The notes: a model not told the origin generated them from the letters alone. Counted from the stretch's first letter, positions 1 through 9,467 are shown. The stretch is 64,000 nt of DNA from Sporosarcina psychrophila (GCF_001590685.1 NZ_CP014616.1:2231001-2295000), one strand, 5' to 3'. Numbers and translations are program-made.

Positions 1-963
1 AATATCATTATTCCCGCCACTTATGACACATACGACAGACTTCCCCCTAATCTCATCTTTATAAAAATCCAATGCGGCGATAGATAACGCACCTGCTGGT
101 TCTACGATAATTGCATGTTGGTTATATAATTCCAAGATAGACGTACACACTTTACCTTCTGGAACTAGTACAATGTCTTCCAGGTACTTACGGCAAATTT
201 CAAATGTGTGTTGGCCGGCACTTTGTACGGCTGCCCCATCAACGAATTTATCGATTGTATCCAAGGTTGTCACTTCATTATTCTTTAATGCTGCTTTCAT
301 ACTAGCAGCACCTTCAGGCTCTACACCAATCATACGTGTATGTGGTGACAGGTTTTTAATATAAGTACTCAAACCAGACATAAGGCCGCCGCCCCCAATA
401 CTGGCAAAGACAAAATCAACAGGTTCCTCTATATCATTCATGATTTCAACCGCGACTGTTCCTTGTCCGGCAATGACATCGTAATCGTCAAATGGGTGGA
501 TGAAAATTCTGTCTTCAGCAGTCGCACATTCGACCGCTGAAGCGGATGAATCATCAAATGTATCGCCTACTAAAATGATTTCTACATAATTCCGTCCAAA
601 CATTTTCACTTGGTTAATTTTTTGCTTCGGAGTTGTCTGTGGCATGAATATTTTTGCGTCAATACCTAGATGCGCACAAGCAAAAGCGACTCCTTGCGCA
701 TGATTACCAGCGCTGGCACAGACAACACCTTTTTCAAGCGCAGCTGCTTCTATTGTTTTGATTTTATAATAGGCACCCCGTAATTTAAAGGAACGAACAT
801 GTTGTAAATCTTCCCTTTTTACATAGACTCGACAGTCGTATTTTTCTGATAGTCGTTCATTCTTTTGTAGAGGAGTATGTGCGACTACATCTTTTAGTAA
901 TTGATTGGCAATCAGTATATCCTCGACTTGAATTCCAGTTGGTTCCGTCTTTGTTAGATTCAT
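1..963 (-). CDS. ilvA: Threonine dehydratase (threonine ammonia-lyase), cut by the left edge
   Basis: PLP enzyme that deaminates threonine to 2-oxobutanoate, the first step of isoleucine synthesis. The gene starts at 961-963 on the minus strand and stays open to base 1, so about 321 N-terminal residues are visible. Seen: the PLP-lysine motif RSFKLRGAYY near residues 55-65, the substrate loop SAGNHAQGVA, the phosphate-binding loop SIGGGGLMSG, and the segment VPEGKVCTSILELYN, which from memory matches Bacillus IlvA closely. The catalytic domain is intact as far as it can be read. Any C-terminal ACT-like regulatory domain lies outside the window, so a biosynthetic role rather than a catabolic TdcB role is inferred from similarity to Bacillus IlvA. 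Nothing next to it belongs to the ilv-leu pathway. Confidence 0.93.
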   Translation of the reverse strand, partial: MNLTKTEPTGIQVEDILIANQLLKDVVAHTPLQKNERLSEKYDCRVYVKREDLQHVRSFKLRGAYYKIKTIEAAALEKGVVCASAGNHAQGVAFACAHLGIDAKIFMPQTTPKQKINQVKMFGRNYVEIILVGDTFDDSSASAVECATAEDRIFIHPFDDYDVIAGQGTVAVEIMNDIEEPVDFVFASIGGGGLMSGLSTYIKNLSPHTRMIGVEPEGAASMKAALKNNEVTTLDTIDKFVDGAAVQSAGQHTFEICRKYLEDIVLVPEGKVCTSILELYNQHAIIVEPAGALSIAALDFYKDEIRGKSVVCVISGGNNDI

Positions 964-1085
964 AGTAATCTCAGCACCCTCCATATAAATAGATCATTTT
1001 TCTATACTAACATGACAGAAGGAGAATAAACACATCAATGTTTGTAATTATGAGTTAATTTCGAAAGGGAAAATGGCAATCTGTC

Positions 1086-1985
1086 TTATCTAGTTAGAAT
1101 AAGATTCAATGCTTTTTCATGAATTGCAACATGGAGTGGGGTGGACTTTATAACTTCTCCATCGATGATTGCGAGAATTGGCCTGTCTGTTTCAATTGTG
1201 ATTTCTTTTCCCGTTCTGTATGTAACGCCTTTCCTGAGAATCGGTTGACCCCGAAGCAAAGCAGGAAATAGGCGCATTAAGATATTCATCCGCCCTACAT
1301 CATGAAGCATTGTAATATTTAACATACTATCTGTTGGAGAGGCTCCGGGACAAACGACTAATCCGCCGCCATAGGAGGAAGTATTTCCACAAGCAGTGAG
1401 CCAGGTAATAGCGTATGTATAGGTCATATCATCGATTGTGACTGTACTTTTAAACGTCTTAAATGACAGTAACTCAATTATCGCAGCAATGGTATAAGTG
1501 AATGAACTTAAGCCAAGCTTATTTAATATCGGTTTGTAAAATGAGTGATTTACACGTTGACCAATCCTTGCATCAAGCCCGATTCCAGCGACAGTAATGC
1601 CAAAACGGTCATTTATGTTTAATAAATCAATGGCAACAGTCCGATGCTCTAATAGTCCTTTGATAAACTGATCAGGGTGAGTAGTTAGGCGGAACATCCG
1701 AGCAGTGTCATTTCCTGAACCAGCAGGTAGAATAGCGAGTGGAATACCGGTTCCAGCAATGTCTTGTATGACAGAACTCATTGTGCCATCTCCACCGATA
1801 ACTGTCACAGCATGAATGGTAGTTTACTGAGAGTAAGTTGTGATGAATTTGCGTCCTGTAACTTCTGAATCAATGACAATCACACTGTATTCTCTATTTT
1901 TTTGCTTCAATTTCTTCTCGATTTCATCCCATAATGAGCAAGCTTGGCCATTTCCCGATAATGGATTTACGATGAAAAGATACAT
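1086..1985 (-). pseudogene. DgkB/YegS-type diacylglycerol (lipid) kinase interrupted by one in-frame stop
   Basis: A lipid kinase of the DAGK catalytic family, which would phosphorylate diacylglycerol or a related lipid at the membrane. The N-terminal part reads MYLFIVNPLSGNGQA and the part after the break reads VIGGDGTMSSVIQDI, so the NP-x-SG and GGDGT nucleotide-binding motifs lie on either side of a single TAA at 1824-1826. Both halves are in the same frame with no indel, so one base change would restore a protein of about 300 residues. The start at 1985 is chosen because GGGG lies ten bases upstream and the family begins MxxFIVNP. Either this is a real nonsense mutation in this strain or a sequencing error. 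The downstream fragment could only be made by reinitiation and would lack the N-terminal nucleotide loop. Confidence 0.85.
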
Positions 1986-2126
1986 AACATACCCCAATGC
2001 TACTATTTTCATAGTAGTACATTTGGATCTATAGGCTTACGAAGTTAAAGCTTCCTCTCAATATGATTTAATGTTAAAGTATATTGAGTGGTACTATCTA
2101 AATTGGAAATTGAGAGGGGTAAATTT

Positions 2127-2933
2127 ATGGGAAGAGTACAGGATAAAGTTGCATTAGTAACAGGTGGGGCATCAGGTATCGGGTTGTCTACTGCTACACT
2201 TCTTGCAAAAGAAGGTGCAAAAGTGGTCGTTGCAGACTTTAATCTGGAAGGTGCGAAACAAGTTGCCCAAAATATCTTAAACGACGGTGGAGAAGCCGTT
2301 GCTGTATTTTTGGATGCTGGGAGTGAACAATCAATTAAAGATGCGATTGATTTCACGGTTGAACAGTTTGGTACCATTACAATCCTCTATAACAATGTAG
2401 GGACGACAAATTTGCAAAAAGATTTGGATGTCGTGAATATTGATTTAGATGAGTGGGATCGTTTAATGAATGTGAATGCAAAAAGTGTTTTACTAGGAAG
2501 CCGATATGCAATTCCACATATGCAAAAAGCAGGCGGAGGTTCTATTATTAATACTGCATCCATGGCTGCCTTTGCGGGGGATTCTGTCCGTTCAGCTTAT
2601 GGTGCATCGAAGGCTGCAGTTGTAAACTTGACGAAATATATCGCAACGCAATATGGAAAAGACAATATACGTTGTAATGGAGTTGCTCCTGGTTTGATTT
2701 TAACACCTGCTGCAAAACAAAATATGTCACAAGAAGTACTTGATATTTTTGAGAAATATAACGCATTACCATACCATGGGGAAGCTGATGATATTGGAAA
2801 TACCGTCTTATTTTTAGCTTCTGATGAATCCAAGTTTATTACTGGCCAAACGATTCAAGTTGAAGGTGGTCACTATTTAAGCAACCCAAGTATTGCTGAC
2901 TTTCATCAGTTAATGTCACAAGCAAAATCGTAA
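2127..2933 (+). CDS. Short-chain dehydrogenase/reductase (SDR), first of a pair
   Basis: NAD(P)-dependent oxidoreductase of the classical SDR family, 268 residues. Seen: the cofactor loop TGGASGIG at residues 12-19, an NNVG stretch equivalent to NNAG, the catalytic Ser in NTASMAAFAG, the Tyr-Lys pair in AYGASKAA, and the C-terminal FITGQTIQVEGG typical of the family. The start at 2127 is chosen over upstream ATG codons because GAGAGGGG lies at 2111-2118. A second, divergent SDR gene follows 66 bases later in the same direction, with a shared terminator after it, so the two are probably co-transcribed. The substrate cannot be read from sequence. Annotation names such as 3-oxoacyl-ACP reductase or glucose dehydrogenase would be guesses. 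Confidence 0.85.
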   Translation: MGRVQDKVALVTGGASGIGLSTATLLAKEGAKVVVADFNLEGAKQVAQNILNDGGEAVAVFLDAGSEQSIKDAIDFTVEQFGTITILYNNVGTTNLQKDLDVVNIDLDEWDRLMNVNAKSVLLGSRYAIPHMQKAGGGSIINTASMAAFAGDSVRSAYGASKAAVVNLTKYIATQYGKDNIRCNGVAPGLILTPAAKQNMSQEVLDIFEKYNALPYHGEADDIGNTVLFLASDESKFITGQTIQVEGGHYLSNPSIADFHQLMSQAKS

Positions 2934-2999
2934 GAATTCAATAGATAATCCATATAGAAAAGTTAACAATAGACGATTTAAGAGAGGGTTTGATTAATT

Positions 3000-3752
3000 A
3001 TGAAACTTCAAGACAAAGTTGCAATTATTACTGGCGGAGCCGGAGGTATTGGTAAAGGGATGGCGACTGCATTCGTAAAAGAAGGTGCTAAAGTTGTCAT
3101 CGTCGATTTAAATGGGGAATTAGGGGAACAGGCAATTAAGGAATTGCAAGTTTATCAACCGGAATCGATTTTCATCCAAGCGAATTTAGCCGAGCATGAT
3201 AAATTGCCGGAAATAGTGAAGCAAACCGTCGAGAAATTCGGTAAGTTGGATATTTTAGTAAACAATGCACACGCATCGACAAATAAGCCATTCGAAGAGA
3301 TTACGCAAGCGGATCTAGACTTATCGTTCAACACAGGATTTTATCCGACGTTCTATTTAATGCAGGCTGCATTGCCTTATTTAAAGGAGACGAAAGGTAA
3401 AATCATTAACTTCGCTTCTGGAGCAGGTATAAACGGAGACGCTAACCAAGCTACATACGCTGCGGCAAAAGAAGCAATCCGGGCGATTACGCGTGTTACT
3501 GCAAATGAATTTGGTCCATTCGGAATCAATGTGAACTTAATTGCACCACTTGCGGATTCTCCTGGGATTCAGCAATGGGCAAAAGCACAACCTGAAGCTT
3601 TCGAAACAATGGTGTCTAAGATTCCGTTAAAACGACTTGGTGACCTAGAAAATGATATCGGGAGGGCTGCTGTATTCTTGGCAGGTGCCGATTCTGATTA
3701 CATTACAGGACAAACATTAATGGTCGATGGTGGAATTACTAAACTTAGGTAA
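3000..3752 (+). CDS. Short-chain dehydrogenase/reductase (SDR), second of a pair
   Basis: A 250-residue classical SDR oxidoreductase. Seen: TGGAGGIG cofactor loop at residues 10-17, NNAH in place of NNAG, catalytic Ser in NFASGAGINGD, Tyr-Lys in TYAAAKEA, and the C-terminal YITGQTLMVDGG. A GAGAGGG ribosome site sits before the ATG. It follows another SDR gene in the same direction and ends at a strong bidirectional hairpin, so the pair looks like a two-gene operon. The convergent MarR-family gene beyond the terminator may or may not control it. Two different SDRs side by side suggest successive oxidation or reduction steps on one substrate, but this is inference. Confidence 0.85.
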   Translation: MKLQDKVAIITGGAGGIGKGMATAFVKEGAKVVIVDLNGELGEQAIKELQVYQPESIFIQANLAEHDKLPEIVKQTVEKFGKLDILVNNAHASTNKPFEEITQADLDLSFNTGFYPTFYLMQAALPYLKETKGKIINFASGAGINGDANQATYAAAKEAIRAITRVTANEFGPFGINVNLIAPLADSPGIQQWAKAQPEAFETMVSKIPLKRLGDLENDIGRAAVFLAGADSDYITGQTLMVDGGITKLR

Positions 3753-3772
3753 ACCAACTAATTGAACAGACT

Positions 3773-3807
3773 AAAAGAGCATCTCCGTTGAGAAGATGCT
3801 CTTTTTT
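3773..3807. terminator. Bidirectional terminator between SDR pair and MarR gene
   Basis: The inverted repeat AAAAGAGCATCT / AGATGCTCTTTT encloses an eight-base loop, with A and T runs on either side. It can end transcription of the SDR pair on the plus strand and of the MarR gene on the minus strand. Confidence 0.85.
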
Positions 3808-4229
3808 CATATTAACGACTTATTTAACTTTGTGTAAATGGAAAGTAACGATTGCTGCTCTGTTTCTGTTAAATGTGAAAAGACCTTCATGCGGAGATGT
3901 TGACCGTCTTTTTGTGCTTGATTCAATAAATCTTCGCCTTTTTGCGTAATTTTCCAATAGATGATACGGCGGTCAGTATCGTCCTGCCGACGCGTGATTA
4001 GTTCTTTGTTCGATAGTTTAGTGGAAAGATGCGTGAGAGATGCAGGTGTAAAGTTTAATAGGCGGGCAAGCTCGGAAGGTCGGCTTTCCCCATTCATCTG
4101 TAATTCGTGCAAGGCAACAATATGCGATACACCAAGATCGTAATCTACTTGCTGCCGCCACTTTACATGCATTTTATGTGTTACTTGTTCAATCGTATGT
4201 AGTAGTTCAAAGATTGTCTGAGTAGACAT
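3807..4229 (-). CDS. MarR family transcriptional regulator
   Basis: A 140-residue winged-helix regulator. Seen: the core SHIVALHELQMNGESRPSEL, the recognition-helix region TPASLTHLSTKL, and the wing signature RRQDDTDRRIIYWKITQKG, all in the order expected of MarR proteins, followed by a dimerisation helix. The open frame extends 42 codons further upstream, but the start at 4229 is preferred because family members begin near this point and an AAGGATGGGG stretch precedes it. It is divergent from the DUF2161 gene at 4373, and an imperfect inverted repeat lies between the two. Likely represses itself and the divergent gene in response to a small ligand. The ligand is unknown. Confidence 0.87.
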   Translation of the reverse strand: MSTQTIFELLHTIEQVTHKMHVKWRQQVDYDLGVSHIVALHELQMNGESRPSELARLLNFTPASLTHLSTKLSNKELITRRQDDTDRRIIYWKITQKGEDLLNQAQKDGQHLRMKVFSHLTETEQQSLLSIYTKLNKSLI

Positions 4230-4338
4230 GATTTTCCCCATCCTTTTCTCATAATACGTCTCCAAATAACTTTTTATTTTTTCGCGCATTACTAGTGTAC
4301 CATCATTAAGGGGGATTTTGGGGTGGTAGTTTCGTTCA

Positions 4339-4358
4339 ATTATGTATACCATCATAAT
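4339..4358. promoter_or_regulatory. Candidate MarR operator (inverted repeat)
   Basis: ATTATG and CATAAT arms are separated by eight bases in the gap between the divergent MarR and DUF2161 genes, just before the ribosome site of the latter. The position and size fit a MarR-type operator. There is no direct evidence of binding. Confidence 0.35.
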
Positions 4359-4372
4359 GAGGTGAGATTAAC

Positions 4373-5143
4373 ATGCAAGGCAAAGAAACCAAACGATATG
4401 AAGTTGATTTATATAAACCAGTAAAAGAATATTTCACACAACAAGGTTATGATGTCCATGGTGAAGTAAATGAGTGTGACGTTGCGGCTGTAAGAGATCA
4501 AGAGCTGGTCCTTATTGAATTGAAATTATCGCTATCAATTGATCTTTTAATCCAAGCGACAAAAAGACAGCGGCTGACTAATGAAGTCTATGTCGCAATT
4601 CCTAGACCTAAACTCAACTTTCGTTCGAAAAAGTGGAAAGATAGTTGTCATTTGGTGAGAAGACTAGAGTTAGGCCTCATCCTTGTCTCATTCTTGGAAA
4701 ATGATGCACAGGTGGAAATAGTGTTTCATCCCGCGTCTTTTGATCGGAAGAAAAGTATGCAGCGTAGTAAGAAAAAAAGAAATGCGATGTTGACTGAAAT
4801 GGAAGGCAGACTTGGAGACTATAATATTGGCGGAAGTTGCCAGACTAAGATAATGACAGCCTATAAAGAAAACTGCATTCATATAGCTTGTTGCCTTTTG
4901 GAATTGGGACCTTTATCTCCAAAATCGTTACGGAAGATGGGGACTGGGGAAAAAACGTTAACAATTTTAAATAAAAACTATTATGGTTGGTTTGATAAAA
5001 TTCAACGAGGAATATATATGATTAGTGACATTGGAAAAAATGAGTTGCACGAATTCCCGGATCTCATTAGCTATTATCATGAGGTGGTAAGAGAAACTGC
5101 TAGCGCTTACTTGGATATCGATGATGTCGAGGGAAATATGTGA
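4373..5143 (+). CDS. DUF2161 family protein with PD-(D/E)XK nuclease-like fold
   Basis: A 256-residue cytoplasmic protein. The N-terminal third contains ECDVAAVRDQELVLIELKLS, which fits the D-x(n)-ExK core of PD-(D/E)XK enzymes: Asp near residue 35 and the ELK triad near residue 49. The motif resembles the DUF2161 family, described in databases as a putative PD-(D/E)XK phosphodiesterase. The middle is basic (residues about 120-140, lysine/arginine-rich), and the C-terminal part looks like a winged helix. A GAGGTGAG ribosome site precedes the ATG. It is divergent from a MarR gene. The substrate and any DNA-repair or restriction role are unknown, and no methyltransferase partner lies nearby. 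Confidence 0.75.
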   Translation: MQGKETKRYEVDLYKPVKEYFTQQGYDVHGEVNECDVAAVRDQELVLIELKLSLSIDLLIQATKRQRLTNEVYVAIPRPKLNFRSKKWKDSCHLVRRLELGLILVSFLENDAQVEIVFHPASFDRKKSMQRSKKKRNAMLTEMEGRLGDYNIGGSCQTKIMTAYKENCIHIACCLLELGPLSPKSLRKMGTGEKTLTILNKNYYGWFDKIQRGIYMISDIGKNELHEFPDLISYYHEVVRETASAYLDIDDVEGNM

Positions 5144-5227
5144 AGGGGAGAACTTGCAATACGTGTTACTATTGAATTAGGCATTTACATATCAAAAGCA
5201 AGAAGCTTTTGAATTGGAGGATTATAT

Positions 5228-6055
5228 ATGTTAAAAGAAAGTCAATTAATTGCGATTAAACAGCTTCAAAAAGAATGTGAAAAAACGGATGGTATTCAAC
5301 TGAAGTTAAATTGGGAGATGCTCAGAGAACGAGAAGGACGTCAAATGGATTTTTTTCATGAAGAGGATGGAGAACTTGTCGCTTATTTAGCTTTATTTGG
5401 TTTTGGCTCTACTGTTGAAGTATGTGGAATGGTTAATCCGAGGAATAGAAGGAAAGGGCATTTTACCGAACTATGGCAACAAGCATTAGCACCAATCGAA
5501 CAATATGGTTTTCAAACAATTTTATTGAACACCCCGTCTTTGTCCAATACCGCTAAGGGATGGTTAGCAAGTCAGCCCTATTCCTATGCGTTTTCTGAAT
5601 ATCAGATGCGTTGGTCAGAACAGCCGATTGAAGCGAGCGACGAGGTTCTGATTCGTGTGGCGAAAAAAAGTGATGCGAACCTTGAAGTGAAGCTCGATGT
5701 CCTTGCATTCGGAATGGATGAAGAAGATGCGCGTTCTCATTTGGAGCGCATAAAAGAAAGACAGGACGAGCAGTTTTTGATGATTGAGGCAGATAACAGA
5801 ACGATTGGTAAGGTCCGGATCAATCGCATGGATGGTGAAGCATGGATTTACGGATTCGCCATTTTACCCGAGTTCCAGGGGAGAGGGTACGGTAGGAAGG
5901 TACTCCGCAATATCGTGAAAAGTGAGCACGATGCTGGCAATCAAATCTGGCTTGAAGTAGAAGCGAAAAATAATCGTGCACTCGGCCTATATGAATCAGT
6001 CGGTTTCGTAAAAATGCAAGGTCAGGATTATTATAAAAAGAATAGGGGCAACTAG
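5228..6055 (+). CDS. GNAT family N-acetyltransferase, two-lobed
   Basis: A 275-residue acetyl-CoA-dependent acyltransferase. The C-terminal half is a clear GNAT domain: an acetyl-CoA-binding strand-loop at IYGFAILPEFQGRGYGRKVL (the Q/RxxGxG/A motif) and the ending NNRALGLYESVGF. The N-terminal half has a weaker resemblance, with VCGMVNPRNRRKGHFTELW as a second degenerate acetyl-CoA motif, so the protein looks like a fused tandem GNAT with one probably active lobe. A TTGGAGG ribosome site precedes the ATG. It ends at a strong terminator. The substrate is unknown. Confidence 0.87.
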   Translation: MLKESQLIAIKQLQKECEKTDGIQLKLNWEMLREREGRQMDFFHEEDGELVAYLALFGFGSTVEVCGMVNPRNRRKGHFTELWQQALAPIEQYGFQTILLNTPSLSNTAKGWLASQPYSYAFSEYQMRWSEQPIEASDEVLIRVAKKSDANLEVKLDVLAFGMDEEDARSHLERIKERQDEQFLMIEADNRTIGKVRINRMDGEAWIYGFAILPEFQGRGYGRKVLRNIVKSEHDAGNQIWLEVEAKNNRALGLYESVGFVKMQGQDYYKKNRGN

Positions 6056-6107
6056 AAAAAAGCTAACCGGAATGGCTCGTAGCATTGATTCCGGTTAGCT
6101 TTTTTTC
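6056..6107. terminator. Terminator after GNAT gene
   Basis: AAAAAAGCTAACCGGAAT pairs with ATTCCGGTTAGCTTTTTT around a short loop. It is strong, flanked by A and T runs, and serves both the plus-strand GNAT gene and the converging arylamine acetyltransferase gene. Confidence 0.9.
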
Positions 6108-6115
6108 GTCATTTT

Positions 6116-6859
6116 TTATAGATGAATGTCAAAAATATTTTCTAAGAAGTGTACTTTCTCTTCTATTGAAAGTATTGTTTTAGTTTTAATGTTATTTTCG
6201 GTTATAGTTACTGTCTGATCTGATAATGTAATTCGACCGGTAGTAGTGACGCGGGTGACGATATCTGAGTGTGTAAAAGTTGATTCTTTTGCAACTTGAT
6301 TAAATACACAGCCCTCATGAAAATCGACGAGTGCTTTTGGAGTTAACTCGAATCGATATAACGTTTTTATCTCAGTGTCACTGATTCGTTCCAGATAAAA
6401 TGAATGGTCTAGCTGTTGAATAACCCTGTATGTATCGCTTATATCAGTTTGTTCCTCTCCGTTTAGGGGAATCGGTAAAGAAGTGGAGTCACCAAAACCT
6501 ACGTCTATAAGATAGGGTTGATCAAGTTTTACAATAATAGCTGCATGAGTATCTGCTTTTGCCCACTCCCCGCTTGGCCTTAGAACTGTAGCTGCAACTA
6601 AATGTGCATCGTACCCCAATTCGGTTAGTAACCAACTGAAAAGCCCGTTCAACTCATAGCAATAACCGCCACGTTTACGACGGACGATTTTATCATAAAT
6701 ATGTTGTAAGTTAAGATAAATTGGTACTCTGCGAATCACATCCAAATTTTCAAAAGGGATATGTTGGACATGCAATCGTTGTAACTCGGTTAAATCAAAG
6801 AGGGATACCTCTTTGTTCTGTGTTCCGCAAAACCTAGCTAAATAGTTGAGAACTTCCAT
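6116..6859 (-). CDS. nat: Arylamine N-acetyltransferase
   Basis: Cytoplasmic enzyme that transfers acetyl from acetyl-CoA to arylamines or hydrazines; 247 residues from the chosen start. The catalytic triad is visible in order: Cys in KRGGYCYELNG, His in DTHAAIIV, and Asp in LIDVGFGDS. The N-terminus HIPFENLDV is also typical. The frame runs six codons further upstream, but GGGGTG lies just before the ATG at 6859, which decides the start. It is monocistronic, with a terminator downstream and a long non-coding region upstream. The physiological role in Bacillales is uncertain; detoxification is usual. Confidence 0.93.
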   Translation of the reverse strand: MEVLNYLARFCGTQNKEVSLFDLTELQRLHVQHIPFENLDVIRRVPIYLNLQHIYDKIVRRKRGGYCYELNGLFSWLLTELGYDAHLVAATVLRPSGEWAKADTHAAIIVKLDQPYLIDVGFGDSTSLPIPLNGEEQTDISDTYRVIQQLDHSFYLERISDTEIKTLYRFELTPKALVDFHEGCVFNQVAKESTFTHSDIVTRVTTTGRITLSDQTVTITENNIKTKTILSIEEKVHFLENIFDIHL

Positions 6860-6975
6860 TTCAGCACCCCATTTCATTATTTCGAGAAAAATATATTAGT
6901 TAACTGCTCATTAAAAGTCCGTATTATTTATTATACTCCATTGAGGTAGAATAATTAAATGAATCTATTTAAGTC

Positions 6976-7004
6976 GTAGCGGACTCAATGGAATTCTTTA
7001 TTTC
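6976..7004 (+). repeat. Dispersed repeat, right-end module, copy 1
   Basis: The 29 bases beginning GTAGCGGACTCAATGGAATT closely match 51809-51837, and more loosely match 7532-7565. All lie in non-coding DNA, and all carry the core TCAATGG followed by TCTTTA and TTC. Confidence 0.6.
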
Positions 7005-7162
7005 ACCATATCTTTATATGTTGAACAAATGAATACGGCGAATGCGCTTAATAAAGGCTTTTAGGAGGTCACTGAAAAAGTCCCACTACTTAGAGCAAAT
7101 TAGAATTCCTGCCAATACCGCTTCGACGCTTTGTGGATGCCTCCCGCGATAAGCCAGAAAGA

Positions 7163-7213
7163 AGACCGCTTTTAGTCTTATCGCTCCGGCTACCACGAAG
7201 TCGCGCCTTCGCT
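7163..7213 (+). repeat. Dispersed GC-rich repeat, copy 1
   Basis: Contains GTCTTAnnGCTCCGGCTAC followed by GCGCCTTCGCT. The same order of modules occurs at 32273-32314. A related form, AAGCGAAAGCGCCTGGAGC, lies on the other strand at 9468-9496. It is intergenic, with no open frame. Confidence 0.55.
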
Positions 7214-7318
7214 GGATGGTCTATGTGAGAAAGAGCATTTCATTATCAGTGGTGAAATCTGCAACATGGATTGGGTCTTTCTTGACTATAATTATATATG
7301 TTGAATCCGGTATATATA

Positions 7319-7565
7319 CTGAGCGAAGGCGCCTTAACAGGGGTAGCCAACCGAACAACGAAGAGTTCGGTTTGTATAATTTCTGCGTTCTTTGCAGAAA
7401 TTATACAGTTAATGCCAAGAGGTTATTCCAGATAGGTTAAAGAATACCTCATCTGGCTTATGGTGAGAGGCATCCCCTAGCGCCAAGCGTTCTACAATCC
7501 ACACCCCGAATTACACCTCTCTTATTATTGAGTGCCACGACAGATTCAATGGGATTCTTTAATTC
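7319..7565 (+). repeat. Folded intergenic element with three consecutive hairpins
   Basis: Begins CTGAGCGAAGGCGCCTTAAC and ends near TTCAATGGGATTCTTTAATTC. Inside are three stem-loops in a row: AACCGAAC/GTTCGGTT (7349-7372), a perfect 12-base stem TATAATTTCTGC/GCAGAAATTATA (7375-7405), and CCAGATAGGT/ACCTCATCTGG (7428-7456, one bulge). The ends GGCGCC...GGGG and CCCC...GCGCC can pair to close the whole. A shorter relative with matching ends is at 51732-51838. No hairpin is followed by a T run, so these are not ordinary terminators. Confidence 0.6.
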
Positions 7566-7758
7566 AACATATCTAATTATATTATTTATCCGTAGGCAAT
7601 ACAGAAGATAATCCCCTCTTATCATAGAAGATAACATCAAAAATAACAGAAATTTGTCTAATTAGGCATGAAACGGACGAATAATCTATGTCTTACGGAC
7701 TTTGTTTTTGTTGATTTATAGAGTATTATAGACTAGTAGAATAGTAGGGGGAAAAACA

Positions 7759-9462
7759 ATGAGAAATACACTAACGGTACAATTGGGAACGATTATTGTC
7801 GGTATCATGGTTGCAATGTTAGCGATTACGTCCATCGCAACATATAAAACAGCTTACGATAAATTATATGATGCCGCAGGTGTTGAAGCGTATGGATGCG
7901 CGAGTATTACAACAGGTTTGATCCGGCCGGAAGACGTGGGAAAAATGCTTAAAGGTGACCGCGAAACGATGGATGAGGTTGGTCAACAGCTTAACTGGAC
8001 ACTCAATCATAAAGCTATTTTCGAGACTCAATACATCATTGATCTAGATGGGAAAATTCTAGCACTTGATGACCATTTAAGTGCAAAAGGATTCGAACCA
8101 GGTGATTCGGTTCCGGTTGATGAAAAAGCGCTTGCAATGCTCTTGGATATGAAGCATTCAACTTACACAGAGCTCTATGAATTTGCAGGTCTAAAACGTC
8201 TATCTGGTTATGCACCGATATTTGAAAATCACGATCCAAATGGAGAAATCATCGCAATCAGCGTTATCGATTTTGATGGTTCAATTGTTGCTGGAAGAAC
8301 ATGGGATGTTGTTCGGAATGGTATTTTAATCAGCCTTATTCCAATGATCATCGCATCGATCATTACAATTATGCTAATCAGACGTAAAACAAAGTCGATT
8401 TCAGCTTTAATCGCACATGTGAAAGAAATTGCGAATGGAAATCTCGGCATTGAAGATACAGTTGTAACAAGTAAAGATGAAGTTGGCGATTTAGGACGAA
8501 CATTAAACATGATGACAGCGAACTTGCGCAATACGATTGGGACAGTCAAAACAACAGCTGTTCAATTAACGCAAAACTCACTTGACACAGCTGCTTCATT
8601 AAATGAAATGCAGATGGCGATTCAACAGGTCGCACACAATATGAGTGAAACCGCAGCTTCTATCTCCGACGGGACAATCAATGCAGAACATGCATCCAAA
8701 ATCTTGTCTTCTCTGGCGAATGATCTTCAGGATTCAAAAGAGAAAGCTGAACTAAGTGCGGGGAACTCTGAGCGGACAATGAAAATTGCAGAAGAAGGTC
8801 AGCATAGCGTAAATGACATTAGTAATGATATGGAGAAAATCAGAGTCTCCTCAAATGAAGCAGGTGGTACGATTCAAAATCTAATTGAATCTACAACTAA
8901 AATTCAAAATATCACCAGTTCAATTGCAGGCATTGCTGCCCAAACGAATTTACTTGCGCTTAATGCATCGATAGAAGCTGCACGTGCGGGTGAACATGGC
9001 AAAGGATTTGCGGTCGTTGCGGAGGAAGTAAGAAAACTTGCAGAACAGTCCAATAAAGAAGTTCTTGAAGTAGAAAAGCTAGTGCAAGATATTACTGAAA
9101 GTATCGGTCGAGTTGTTACTTCTACATCAGAGAGCACAAAACTTATTGAATCCGGAACAGAAACGGTTCGTTTGACTGCAACTTCCTTAAGTAACATTTC
9201 AATTGCCGTCTCTGAAACTGTTAAGGAAATTAACTTAATTTCAGAATTAACGACAGCTGAAGCAGAAAGTTCAAATCGTGTAGTAGTACTCATCAATGAC
9301 TTGACGCAATCGATTCATTCAATTGAAGATATGTCTAACAATATCTCGGCTGCAACAGAGCAGACATCAGCTTCAATTGAAGAAGTTGCAACACGTTCTA
9401 CTGAAATGAGTCATATGGCACAAGATCTGGAGAAACTTGTCGGGCAGTTCAGATTGGAATAA
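7759..9462 (+). CDS. Methyl-accepting chemotaxis protein (transmembrane chemoreceptor)
   Basis: A 567-residue membrane receptor that feeds signals to CheA/CheW. Layout: first membrane segment at residues about 7-28, an extracellular ligand-binding part of about 150 residues (a single Cache-like domain is probable), a second membrane segment at about 185-205 ([17 protein letters not shown]), a HAMP linker to about 260, and a long helical signalling domain whose hairpin tip reads [20 protein letters not shown]. The length suits a Bacillus Mcp with one sensor domain. An AGGGGG ribosome site precedes the ATG. It is monocistronic with no che genes adjacent, although a CheW-type gene lies at 51172. 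The ligand is unknown. Confidence 0.93.
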   Translation: MRNTLTVQLGTIIVGIMVAMLAITSIATYKTAYDKLYDAAGVEAYGCASITTGLIRPEDVGKMLKGDRETMDEVGQQLNWTLNHKAIFETQYIIDLDGKILALDDHLSAKGFEPGDSVPVDEKALAMLLDMKHSTYTELYEFAGLKRLSGYAPIFENHDPNGEIIAISVIDFDGSIVAGRTWDVVRNGILISLIPMIIASIITIMLIRRKTKSISALIAHVKEIANGNLGIEDTVVTSKDEVGDLGRTLNMMTANLRNTIGTVKTTAVQLTQNSLDTAASLNEMQMAIQQVAHNMSETAASISDGTINAEHASKILSSLANDLQDSKEKAELSAGNSERTMKIAEEGQHSVNDISNDMEKIRVSSNEAGGTIQNLIESTTKIQNITSSIAGIAAQTNLLALNASIEAARAGEHGKGFAVVAEEVRKLAEQSNKEVLEVEKLVQDITESIGRVVTSTSESTKLIESGTETVRLTATSLSNISIAVSETVKEINLISELTTAEAESSNRVVVLINDLTQSIHSIEDMSNNISAATEQTSASIEEVATRSTEMSHMAQDLEKLVGQFRLE

Positions 9463-9467
9463 TTAAG

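Larger units (their letters stand above)
6860..7758. other. Long non-coding, repeat-rich intergenic region
   Basis: No credible gene is seen on either strand; short open frames have no ribosome site or family features. The stretch contains copies of dispersed intergenic repeats, described separately: a 29-base right-end module at 6976-7004, a GC-rich module at about 7163-7213, and a folded element at 7319-7565 with three hairpins in a row. The last 100 bases lead to the chemoreceptor gene and should hold its promoter, but I could not pick a convincing sigma-D or sigma-A box. Confidence 0.6.
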
